DNA of 16,744 bases. Source: JBAVVD01 sp049697115. GTDB lineage: Bacteria; Acidobacteriota; Aminicenantia; Aminicenantales; UBA4085. This document shows, piece by piece, positions 6,073 through 12,682 of the stretch (within the stretch, counting starts at the first letter, position 1; each line of letters opens with the position of its first letter). The notes beneath the pieces were generated by a model that made no database searches, had not been told where the DNA came from, and saw nothing but the letters and a program-made list of their open reading frames with translations. The stretch spans positions 1 through 16,744 of the forward strand of contig JBAVVD010000023.1 in assembly GCA_049697115.1 (NCBI GenBank), read 5' to 3'. A program made the translations under genes and the position numbers.

Positions 6073-7380
6073 ATGAAATTGAGCGAGCCAAATACCGCTG
6101 ATACTCCCCGCCTGGAACCTCCCCCGGTCTATCGGTGGGCGATGCTTTTTTTAATCAGCCTGGCCATGTTCGGCAATTACTATATCTACGACAGCATCGC
6201 ACCGATTGCCGACATTTTAAAGAGACAACTCAACTTTTCCGATGAAAATATCGGTTCTCTGTACTCGGTCTACAGCATTGCCGCGATTGTTATTTTGCTC
6301 TTCGGCGGTTATCTCATCGATCGCTGGGGAACCAAAAAATCCACTTTACTCTTTGCCGTTCTGTGTGTGATCGCAGGCATTTTGACGGCCGTCTCCTCGA
6401 ACTATTATTTCATGTTATCCGGAAGGCTTATGCTTGGCCTGGGGGCGGAACCGCTCATTGTGGCCATCACAACGGCGTTGGCCAAATGGTTCAAAGGCAA
6501 AGAACTGAGTTTTGCTTTCAGCCTCAACCTGACGATTGCGCGTCTGGGGTCTGTGGCCGCTGACAATTCTCCGACTTGGGCAAAGCCGTATTTTGTCAAC
6601 TGGCAAAAACCTCTGGTCATTGCGGCCGCGATCGGGATTATGTGTGTGATCGGAGCCGCCGCCTACTGGCTGTTGGAAAGTCGGGCAGAGAAGAGATATC
6701 GCCTGGAGAAGGCCGGAGAGACCGAAAAGCTCGTCTTAAAGGAGTTCTTTAAGTTTGATAAATCCTACTGGCTGATCGTTGCTTTATGCCTCACGTTTTA
6801 TTCGGCCATCTTTCCTTTCCGCACGTTTGCGATCAAGTTTTTTATTGAAGCTCACGGGACCTCCCGTGAGTTCGGCGGCTTGCTGAATAGTATCCTTCCG
6901 ATCTCCGCTATGGTGGCCACGCCTCTCTTTGGGCTTCTGGCGGATAAAATTGGGAAGAGGGCTCTGTTGATGATGATGGGTTCATTCCTGATTCTGCCAG
7001 TGTATCTGATGATGGCTTATGGAAATCTGTCTTTGTTCATTCCGGTCTCCATGATGGGGATCGCCTTCTCGCTCATTCCCGCTGTGATGTGGCCCTCCAT
7101 CGCCTATATCGTGGACAGCAAGAGGCTGGGGACGGCCTATGCGCTCATGACTCTAATCCAGCAAATCGGCCTTGCCGGCATGAACAGATTGATCGGAAAA
7201 GTCAATGACCTGGCCGGCGCCAGCGCGGCGAATCCGGCCGGATATCACCGCGGGATGTGGATCTTCACGGCGCTTGGATTTTTCGGAGTTCTCTTTTCCT
7301 TCCTCCTGTGGAAGAACGAATCCAGGCCGGGCGGCCATTGTTTGGAGACGCTCAAAGCAAAGTCCATAAGAAATGAATGA
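6073..7380 (+). CDS. MFS transporter resembling the MFSD1 (dipeptide transporter) family
   Basis: The 435-residue inner-membrane protein shows about twelve hydrophobic helices, the first at about 20-40. The MFS motif A equivalent is GGYLIDRWGTKKS (78-90), and in the second half GLLADKIGKR (287-296). Several stretches agree with what I recall of eukaryotic MFSD1: GNYYIYDSIAP in helix 1; GLGAEPL followed by WFKGKEL and ARLGS (E126, R157); a central YWLI...FYSAIFPF; and GTAYALM with IQQIGLA near helix 11. MFSD1 exports dipeptides from lysosomes, so a peptide or amino-acid substrate is a reasonable but unproven inference. The neighbouring exported peptidase and amidase fit that idea. The HAD gene follows after 17 nt and is probably co-transcribed. 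A generic solute MFS carrier remains the safe annotation. Confidence 0.85.
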   Translation: MKLSEPNTADTPRLEPPPVYRWAMLFLISLAMFGNYYIYDSIAPIADILKRQLNFSDENIGSLYSVYSIAAIVILLFGGYLIDRWGTKKSTLLFAVLCVIAGILTAVSSNYYFMLSGRLMLGLGAEPLIVAITTALAKWFKGKELSFAFSLNLTIARLGSVAADNSPTWAKPYFVNWQKPLVIAAAIGIMCVIGAAAYWLLESRAEKRYRLEKAGETEKLVLKEFFKFDKSYWLIVALCLTFYSAIFPFRTFAIKFFIEAHGTSREFGGLLNSILPISAMVATPLFGLLADKIGKRALLMMMGSFLILPVYLMMAYGNLSLFIPVSMMGIAFSLIPAVMWPSIAYIVDSKRLGTAYALMTLIQQIGLAGMNRLIGKVNDLAGASAANPAGYHRGMWIFTALGFFGVLFSFLLWKNESRPGGHCLETLKAKSIRNE

Positions 7381-7397
7381 GCCAAATGGAAGGCTCC

Positions 7398-8003
7398 ATG
7401 ATTGACACCGTGATCTCTGATTTGGGCAAAGTGATCGTCTGGTTCGACAACCGCATTTTCTATAAAAAGATCGCCGGCTACACTTCGTTCCCCGAAGACA
7501 GGGTCAGGGACATTGTCCGTGCCCACTGGAATTTGATCGAGCTCTTCGATATAGGGGAACTCACTTCCGCGGAATTCCACGCGCGCGCCGTCCAGGCGCT
7601 TGACGCCCGGATCGGATTTGAAGATTTTTTTGCCATTTACAACGATGTTTTTTCCCTGAATCCGCCGGCCCTGGAACTTCTTCAAAAATTGAAGCCGCGC
7701 TGCACGCTTGTCCTGTGTTCCAATACAGATGTCATGCGGTTTTCCTTTATCAAGGAAAAATTTCCAGAGATATTGATTTTCGATGAATATGTCCTCTCTT
7801 TCGAGGTCGGCTTCATGAAGCCCCATCCGCAGATATATGCGGAAGCTTTAAAGAGAGCAAGATCGGAAGCCCAACGCGCCGTTTTCATTGACGACATGGA
7901 AGAGAACATTCAAGCCGCAGAGAACGCCGGTATTCGAGGGATCCTCTTCAGCTCTGCGGCCGGTCTCGAAAAAGAGCTCCGTCATCTCGGACTTTCTTTC
8001 TGA
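7398..8003 (+). CDS. HAD-superfamily hydrolase (subfamily IA, YihX-like phosphatase)
   Basis: The protein has 201 residues from ATG 7398 (ATGs at 7377 and 7386 are alternatives). I chose 7398 because GGAAGG sits at 7388-7393 and because the family starts only a few residues before motif I. Motif I is ISDLGKVIVWFD with nucleophile D8. The second position of DxD is Gly (G10), as in the E. coli YihX glucose-1-phosphate phosphatase and relatives. Motif II is LCSNT (S108), motif III FEVGFMKPHPQIY (K141), and motif IV FIDDMEENIQAA (D165, D166). Residues 15-90 form the helical C1 cap. It should be a cytosolic phosphatase on a small phosphorylated metabolite such as a sugar phosphate. The substrate cannot be read from sequence. 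It follows the MFS gene in the same unit. Confidence 0.9.
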   Translation: MIDTVISDLGKVIVWFDNRIFYKKIAGYTSFPEDRVRDIVRAHWNLIELFDIGELTSAEFHARAVQALDARIGFEDFFAIYNDVFSLNPPALELLQKLKPRCTLVLCSNTDVMRFSFIKEKFPEILIFDEYVLSFEVGFMKPHPQIYAEALKRARSEAQRAVFIDDMEENIQAAENAGIRGILFSSAAGLEKELRHLGLSF

Positions 8004-8236
8004 TATGAGGAAGCCAAGCATCTGGACCCATCTGAGTTTGGGAGCCGTAAGTATCCGCTTACTAAAAAGATAACCAGTCTCTTCAGGCCGAAGGTCCAGT
8101 CAGGCGGAACCCTGATGAAAACCGATGGACTTCTTCTTTTCTATGCATTCACTCCAGCCCTGGAGAAGAGCCATTATAGCTGTATCTATTTGATAAAAAT
8201 AAGGATAGGTAATAATAAAAAAAAATAAAAAAATGC
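8004..8236. other. Intergenic region upstream of the nrd promoter, A-rich toward its 3' end
   Basis: No gene is visible. A short hairpin gtaag/cttac (8047-8051 with 8058-8062) followed by taaaaag is a poor terminator candidate for the HAD gene. From about 8196 to 8234 the plus strand is almost all A with a few G and T. It ends directly at the -35 of the nrd promoter, which is the position and composition of an UP element that would contact RNA polymerase alpha subunits. Confidence 0.35.
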
Positions 8237-8263
8237 TTGACAAGAAAAAAGAATGGGTATAAA
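8237..8263 (+). promoter_or_regulatory. Promoter of the nrdD-redoxin-nrdG-dut operon
   Basis: An exact TTGACA (8237-8242) is followed by TATAAA (8258-8263). The 15-bp spacing is short, but the -10 carries an upstream TGGG (8254-8257). An A-rich tract precedes it. The predicted start is near 8270, so the two NrdR boxes begin a few bases downstream of it. Confidence 0.6.
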
Positions 8264-8276
8264 TTTCAAGTTGCAA

Positions 8277-8292
8277 ATACAATATATTGTAT
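8277..8292. promoter_or_regulatory. NrdR box 1
   Basis: ATACAATATATTGTAT is a perfect palindrome, extendable to 20 bp (8275-8294). It fits the known NrdR operator ACACWATATATWGTGT apart from outer-position changes. NrdR is the zinc-finger/ATP-cone repressor of bacterial ribonucleotide reductase genes. NrdR itself is not encoded in this window. Confidence 0.82.
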
Positions 8293-8308
8293 TTATGATT
8301 GTGTAAAA

Positions 8309-8324
8309 ACACAATATATGGAAG
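8309..8324. promoter_or_regulatory. NrdR box 2
   Basis: ACACAATATATGGAAG matches the first eleven positions of the NrdR consensus and is degenerate in the right half. It starts exactly 32 bp after box 1, about three helical turns, which is the standard spacing of paired NrdR sites. An extra half-site attgtgt at 8298-8304 can also pair with acacaat at 8309-8315, and another copy is at 8348-8354. Confidence 0.8.
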
Positions 8325-8383
8325 CGGAGTGAGGGTTTTTAGCTAAAATTGTGTAGTGATTTTTTTCTGTGTTTAGAAAGGAA

Positions 8384-8389
8384 AGGAGG
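8384..8389 (+). promoter_or_regulatory. Shine-Dalgarno AGGAGG that sets the nrdD start at GTG 8396
   Basis: AGGAGG lies six bases before GTG 8396. The longer frame opening at GTG 8369 would contain this site and begin with an Arg/Lys-rich segment (FRKERRRE) that is just the translated ribosome site. The nrdD leader is thus about 125 nt and carries both NrdR boxes. Confidence 0.85.
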
Positions 8390-8395
8390 AGGGAA

Positions 8396-10471
8396 GTGCA
8401 GGCAAGGGTCATTTCAAGAATTAAAAAAAGAGACGGTACAATTGTCGATTTTTCCCAGGATAAAATCACCCACGCCGTTGCCCACGCGATGAAGTCTCAG
8501 AAGATTGATGACTCCACCACGGCCAAGAAGATCTCGGATATCGCCACCTTTGTCCTCGAAGAGAAATTCAGCGGCTATACAATTCCTTCTGTAGAGCAGA
8601 TTCAGGACATCGTGGAAATGGTACTGATGAAACAGGGATACCTTGAAGTGGCCAAGTCTTACATCCTCTACCGTGAGAGGCACAAAGACATTCGAGAGGC
8701 CAAGAAGACAGGGATCAACCTGGAACGGCTGGTGCGGGATTATATCAATGACTACGACTGGAAAATCAGAGAGAACAGCAACGAAGGCACCATGAGCTTC
8801 TCGGGTCTCAACGCCAGGGTCTCCGGCGAAGTTTTATCCAATTTTGCCCTCAACCAGATTTATTCGGAGAGAATCAAGAAAGCCCATGTCAATGGCGAAT
8901 TTCACTTGCATGACCTTTCCTACCCGATTGTCGGTTATTGTGCTGGCTGGTCTCTGGAAAACCTGTTGAGGAAAGGGTTTGGCCACGTGCCGAATCAAGT
9001 TCATTCTTTTCCGGCCCGGCATCTGGAAACGGCCACGCTTCACATGGTCAATTACATCGGCACGATGCAGGGCGAGTTTGCCGGCGCCCAGGCCTTCTCC
9101 AGCGTCGACACGCTCCTGGCTCCCTTCATCAGACACGACAGGCTCGATTACGACAAGGTCAAACAGGATGTCCAGAAGCTCATCTTCGGGTTAAATGTCC
9201 CTTCGCGGTGGGGCTGGCAGACGCCATTCTCCAACCTGACATTCGACTGGACCATCCCGGACGACATGAAGAACAAACGGGTCGTCATCGGTGGAGAAGA
9301 GCAGGACTCCACCTATGGAGAATACCAGGCGGAAGCGGACATGATCAACCGCGCCTTTCTGGAGCTGATGGTCGAAGGGGATCAGAAAGGACGTGTCTTT
9401 ACATTTCCCATTCCGACCTATAATTTGACGAAAGACTTTGAGTGGGACTCCCCCAACGCCAGACTCCTTTTTGAGGCCACGGCCAAATACGGAATTCCTT
9501 ATTTTCAGAATTATATCGGCACAGAAATGAATCCGGGTGATATCCGCGCCATGTGCTGCCGGCTGAACCTGGACCAGAGAGAGCTTCTCCGACGGCCGGG
9601 CAGTATCTGGGGCCCGGGGGATTCGACCGGCTCCATCGGAGTGGTGACTATCAATTTAAATAGAATAGGGTATGAGTCAAAGACCGTTGACGAGTTCAAA
9701 AGCCGGTTGGAACACCTGATGAATCTGGCCAAGGAAGCGCTCGAGACAAAGCGGGAAATTGTCAACAACATGCTGGCCAAGGGAATTATGCCGTATACAC
9801 TGGTCTATCTCACCCATTTCGACAACCACTTTTCGACCATCGGCATCTGCGGTATGCACGAGGCCTGTCTGAATCTTCTGAGCAAAGGCATTGGCACACC
9901 CGAAGGGAAAGAGTTGACCATCGAAATATTACATTTCATGAGGGAGGTTTTGAAGAAATTCCAGGCGGAGACGGGAAATCTCTACAACCTCGAAGCCACA
10001 CCGGCGGAGTCCACTTCCTACCGGCTGGCAAGGCTCGACAAAGAAAAGTACCACAACATTATCACATCGGGCACAGACAAATACCCCTATCTCACCAATT
10101 CCACACAGCTCAACGTGGATGCCACACGCGATATATTTGACGCCTTGAAGCACCAGGAAGATATGCAGTCTCTCTATACGGGAGGGACGATCTTCCACGC
10201 GTTCCTTCCGGAATCCATCGATCCGGTGACCTGCTGGAAACTAGTGCGGAAAATCGCGGAAACCCGGATTCCCTATTTCAGCATTACGCCGACTTTCAGT
10301 GTCTGCCAGAACCACGGCTACATTAAAGGACAATTTCAGACATGTCCGAAGTGCGGCCGGGAGACAGAAGTCTTTTCCCGGATCGTTGGCTACCTGCGGC
10401 CGGTTAAAACCTGGAACGACGGCAAACGGCAGGAGTTCAAGGACAGGACGCTTTTCACAAAGATTATATGA
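8396..10471 (+). CDS. nrdD: Anaerobic (class III) ribonucleoside-triphosphate reductase
   Basis: The 691-residue protein starts at GTG 8396. It reduces ribonucleoside triphosphates to deoxy forms using an oxygen-sensitive glycyl radical. Residues 4 to about 93 are an ATP-cone (RVISRIKKRDGTIVDFSQDK), giving allosteric on/off control by ATP/dATP. The barrel includes NGEFHLHDL, and the finger loop holds DIRAMCCRLNLD (C387, C388; one is the thiyl radical Cys) with GDSTGSIGVVTINL. The C-terminal zinc site uses CQNH (C637, H640) and CPKCG (C650, C653). The glycyl radical residue is G665 in RIVGYLRPVKTWNDGK. All catalytic elements are intact. A redoxin gene follows after 3 nt and nrdG after that. 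This organisation is known from formate-independent, thioredoxin/redoxin-using class III enzymes. NrdR boxes upstream indicate repression by NrdR. Confidence 0.97.
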   Translation: MQARVISRIKKRDGTIVDFSQDKITHAVAHAMKSQKIDDSTTAKKISDIATFVLEEKFSGYTIPSVEQIQDIVEMVLMKQGYLEVAKSYILYRERHKDIREAKKTGINLERLVRDYINDYDWKIRENSNEGTMSFSGLNARVSGEVLSNFALNQIYSERIKKAHVNGEFHLHDLSYPIVGYCAGWSLENLLRKGFGHVPNQVHSFPARHLETATLHMVNYIGTMQGEFAGAQAFSSVDTLLAPFIRHDRLDYDKVKQDVQKLIFGLNVPSRWGWQTPFSNLTFDWTIPDDMKNKRVVIGGEEQDSTYGEYQAEADMINRAFLELMVEGDQKGRVFTFPIPTYNLTKDFEWDSPNARLLFEATAKYGIPYFQNYIGTEMNPGDIRAMCCRLNLDQRELLRRPGSIWGPGDSTGSIGVVTINLNRIGYESKTVDEFKSRLEHLMNLAKEALETKREIVNNMLAKGIMPYTLVYLTHFDNHFSTIGICGMHEACLNLLSKGIGTPEGKELTIEILHFMREVLKKFQAETGNLYNLEATPAESTSYRLARLDKEKYHNIITSGTDKYPYLTNSTQLNVDATRDIFDALKHQEDMQSLYTGGTIFHAFLPESIDPVTCWKLVRKIAETRIPYFSITPTFSVCQNHGYIKGQFQTCPKCGRETEVFSRIVGYLRPVKTWNDGKRQEFKDRTLFTKII

Positions 10472-10474
10472 GCC

Positions 10475-10741
10475 ATGGACGTTTTCCTTTTCACCTATCC
10501 GAACTGCCACAAGTGCGAAGAGCTCAAGAATCTCTTGAAAAAGCAGACTTTTTCTGCACAGGAATTCAGTCTGCTTCAAAAGGAAAGCAAGCTTAAAATG
10601 AGAGAATATTTAATCCACATCCGGCGCGATGAGAAGGGCTCTATCATCATCCCCACTCTTGTTCTCCAGGAGAACAGCCAGGTGGTCGCCGTGATGAATT
10701 CAGCAGAGGAGCTTAAAGAGTGGTTGCGCTCAAAGGTCTAG
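10475..10741 (+). CDS. Glutaredoxin/NrdH-like redoxin, candidate electron donor for NrdD
   Basis: The 88-residue protein has a thioredoxin-fold start, DVFLFTYPNCHKCEELK, with a CxxC pair C11-H-K-C14 after the first strand as in glutaredoxins and NrdH. The cis-Pro loop appears to be IIIPTLVL, and a C-terminal helix contains SAEELKEWLRSK. It lies between nrdD (3-nt gap) and nrdG (22-nt overlap), so it is translated with them. NrdH-like proteins reduce ribonucleotide reductases at the expense of thioredoxin reductase. Its position supports the same role for this class III enzyme instead of formate. The insertion between CxxC and the cis-Pro loop is charged (QKESKLKMREYLIHIRRDEK) and somewhat unlike classical NrdH. 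No strong Shine-Dalgarno is seen, so translational coupling is likely. Confidence 0.85.
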   Translation: MDVFLFTYPNCHKCEELKNLLKKQTFSAQEFSLLQKESKLKMREYLIHIRRDEKGSIIIPTLVLQENSQVVAVMNSAEELKEWLRSKV

Positions 10742-11418
10742 AAAAGTTTGCCCCCAAGGATTTTCCCGGGTTCATTTCTTCCACGGTATTTCTCGGCGGC
10801 TGTAATTTCAACTGCCCCTACTGCCACAATTCGGATTTAGTCCAAAGGCCTCACGAGCTGCCGACCATTCCGATGGATTTTTTCCTCTGCTATCTCGATT
10901 CAAGAAGAGACTGGTTAGATGGCGTTTGTATTTCAGGGGGAGAACCGCTGCTCGAGCCGGACCTGGAAGAACTCCTTTCACTCCTCAAAGATCGAAATCT
11001 CCGGATCAAAATCGACACAAATGGATCTTTTCCCGAGAGGCTTGAGTCCCTTATAGAATCCAATCTTGTTGATTGGATTGCCATGGATGTGAAAGCCCCT
11101 CTGGAGAAATACCGCGATGTCACCAGGTCTGAAGTTCAGAAGGAAGATATCGCCAGCTCTGTGGAGATCATCCGCAATTCAGGCCTGAATTATATGTTTC
11201 GAACAACTGTGGTTCCAGGTCTTCTCAGCGAGGAGGATATCATTAAGATTTCCGAATGGCTCAGCGGTTCCAGGATTCTTCAGATTCAGCAGTTTTCACC
11301 CACCAATACACTGGATAGAGAATTCCTCAACGTTCAGCCTTACCGGCGTGAAGAAATCGAGAAATTTGCCGAGCTGGCTAGGCCTTTTTTTTCTGAAATC
11401 CGTATGGAGGGAATATAA
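10720..11418 (+). CDS. nrdG: Anaerobic ribonucleotide reductase activating protein (radical SAM)
   Basis: The 232-residue protein starts at GTG 10720, inside the last codons of the redoxin gene. The radical-SAM motif CNFNCPYC (C28, C32, C35) binds a [4Fe-4S] cluster. GGEPLL (73-78) is the SAM-binding GGE motif. NrdG abstracts a hydrogen from the C-terminal glycine of NrdD to make the glycyl radical. At about 230 residues it is longer than the E. coli enzyme (about 154) and matches the fuller form seen in Thermotoga-like and many anaerobe genomes. A related pyruvate-formate-lyase activase annotation is possible from sequence alone, but the operon with nrdD settles the role. Confidence 0.93.
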   Translation: MVALKGLEKFAPKDFPGFISSTVFLGGCNFNCPYCHNSDLVQRPHELPTIPMDFFLCYLDSRRDWLDGVCISGGEPLLEPDLEELLSLLKDRNLRIKIDTNGSFPERLESLIESNLVDWIAMDVKAPLEKYRDVTRSEVQKEDIASSVEIIRNSGLNYMFRTTVVPGLLSEEDIIKISEWLSGSRILQIQQFSPTNTLDREFLNVQPYRREEIEKFAELARPFFSEIRMEGI

Positions 11419-11421
11419 GGA

Positions 11422-11844
11422 ATGGAACTCAAGGTTAAAAAAATTCATGAAGAGGCTAGGCTTCCTCATTATGGACATAAAGGAGATGCCGGCCTGGACC
11501 TTTTTTCTTGTATGGACTGTGTTCTGAACGTCAGGGAGATAAAGCCCATTTTGACGGGAATTAAAGTGGCTATTCCGTCGGGCTATGTGGGGCTCATCTG
11601 GGATAAAAGCGGCATCTCCCTGCGCGGAATTCACCGGCTGGCCGGCGTTGTGGACTCCGGCTACAGGGGGGAAGTCCAGGTGGTTGTGGCCAATCTGGGA
11701 AACAAGCCTTATGTGGTCAACAAAGGCATGAAAATCGCCCAGCTCCTTATCCAGCCTGTCGAGGAAGTCAAAGTTGTGGAGACTGAAGATCTGGAAGGAA
11801 CTGTTCGCGGCGAGAACGGCTTCGGCAGCACCGGCCTCTACTGA
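11422..11844 (+). CDS. dut: dUTP diphosphatase (dUTPase)
   Basis: The 140-residue protein is typical for the trimeric dUTPase family, which hydrolyses dUTP to dUMP and diphosphate. This keeps uracil out of DNA and supplies dTMP synthesis. All five motifs are present: I GDAGLDLFS (21-29), II WDKSGIS (60-66), III AGVVDSGYRGEV (74-85, catalytic D78), IV KGMKIAQLLI (101-110), and V RGENGFGSTG (129-138). Motif II has Lys where many enzymes have Arg, and motif V has Asn in GENGFGSTG. It begins 3 nt after the nrdG stop with GGAGGG at 11406-11411, so it is the last gene of the nrd unit. Its presence links dNTP production to dUTP removal under NrdR control. Confidence 0.95.
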   Translation: MELKVKKIHEEARLPHYGHKGDAGLDLFSCMDCVLNVREIKPILTGIKVAIPSGYVGLIWDKSGISLRGIHRLAGVVDSGYRGEVQVVVANLGNKPYVVNKGMKIAQLLIQPVEEVKVVETEDLEGTVRGENGFGSTGLY

Positions 11845-11898
11845 ATTTTTGACTATACTGTTCTTTCAATCCATGGGGGGAAAGTGCCATTGTTTCGC

Positions 11899-11934
11899 AG
11901 AAGAGGGGCTGGTTGGAGAACCATCCGCTCTTCT
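11899..11934. terminator. Stem-loop between dut and the convergent DUF2284 gene
   Basis: AGAAGAG (11899-11905) pairs with CTCTTCT (11928-11934). An inner GGTTGG (11911-11916) pairs with CCATCC (11921-11926), one mismatch, around an AGAA loop. No T-run follows on either strand. Position between convergent genes is the main support for a terminator role. Confidence 0.4.
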
Positions 11935-11946
11935 TATGGGCGGTGT

Positions 11947-12486
11947 TTATTCAATGAGTAGAAAGGCATACCGGTTCATGGTTTGGCCGTAATCAGAAAG
12001 GACTTCGATGGGATAGCCGATTTTCCTCACTGTGGAGAAAACATCAACGGCCATGGCTTCCGGTGTGGGGCGGGCCAGCCGTGGTTTCTTGCATATCTCC
12101 TGCTTACCCGAGCATTCGGCGCAGAAGTTGCAGCTGTCCATGATGAGGAGGAAGGATTTTTCGTAGCCGTCGAGAAATATTTCCCTTTCGAGCTTCAGAA
12201 GCTTGAGGTTGATTTTCCTTGTCCAGGCGAAGCGGTCCTCAGGTCGGGGGACCTTTTTCTCGAAGTGGAAGATCACGGCGCCTGAGAACTCATCAAAGAA
12301 TTTTCGGCATTCTGAGACTGAAGGAACCTGGGGGGGGCAGACAGCCGTTCTTCCGTATTCCTCGCAGCCGAACATGCATTTTATCCGCACCCATTGGGAA
12401 ACAACGATGTTTTTAGGGGAGATCCATTTAAAGTCTAAAAATCCGCGCTTTAAAAACTTTTTTTCCAGGTTGTTGCGGTGAATCAT
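11947..12486 (-). CDS. DUF2284 predicted metal-binding protein
   Basis: The 179-residue cytosolic protein is rich in cysteine and matches what I recall of DUF2284. An N-terminal cluster C37-x3-C41-EEYGRTAV-C50-PP is followed later by C119-x2-C122-x2-C125-x6-C132-KKPRLARPTPEAMAVDVF. The second cluster is ferredoxin-like and could bind an iron-sulfur centre. DUF2284 proteins are common in strict anaerobes and archaea and have no established function. The gene stands alone on the minus strand, between convergent dut and the divergent TrmJ-like gene. The ATG at 12486 follows a weak GGGAAGA, and an extended -10 lies about 33 nt upstream. Confidence 0.85.
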   Translation of the reverse strand: MIHRNNLEKKFLKRGFLDFKWISPKNIVVSQWVRIKCMFGCEEYGRTAVCPPQVPSVSECRKFFDEFSGAVIFHFEKKVPRPEDRFAWTRKINLKLLKLEREIFLDGYEKSFLLIMDSCNFCAECSGKQEICKKPRLARPTPEAMAVDVFSTVRKIGYPIEVLSDYGQTMNRYAFLLIE

Positions 12487-12518
12487 TTTTATCTTCCCGA
12501 TATTTGAAGATCTCGGAC

Positions 12519-12527
12519 ATTATAACA
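12519..12527 (-). promoter_or_regulatory. Extended -10 promoter of the DUF2284 gene
   Basis: On the minus strand the sequence TGTTATAAT is an extended -10, with TATAAT at 12519-12524. The best -35-like hexamer (CTGAAA, about 19 bp upstream) is weak, as is usual for extended -10 promoters. The predicted start near 12512 gives a 26-nt leader. Confidence 0.55.
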
Positions 12528-12646
12528 TAAAGAGTTCCCGGATTTTCAGGATTAGAATCAGACTTGCCTTGGGCGGTCCTTGTGTGTTTAAAAACACAGT
12601 CGGTGGGTTGGTTGAATCGAGTATCCACAATTCAAGATTGTCTGTA

Positions 12647-12675
12647 TCGAAATCGGGCGGTTATTTGTCTATAAT
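12647..12675 (+). promoter_or_regulatory. Promoter placing the transcription start at the TrmJ-like ATG
   Basis: An exact TATAAT (12670-12675) has TCGAAA (12647-12652, four of six) 17 bp upstream. The start would fall at about 12682-12683, that is, on or next to the ATG at 12683, implying a leaderless or nearly leaderless mRNA. Confidence 0.5.
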
Positions 12676-12682
12676 AGGGGCC

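Noticed and set aside
7245..7826. 193-codon minus-strand ORF spanning the MFS-HAD junction
   Set aside because: It runs antisense through two well-supported genes; its protein is not recognisable.
8152..8165. ctccag/ctggag palindrome as a terminator of the HAD gene
   Set aside because: The loop would be only two bases and no T-run follows.
8938..9423. 161-codon plus-strand ORF inside nrdD
   Set aside because: Wrong frame within a fully intact nrdD.
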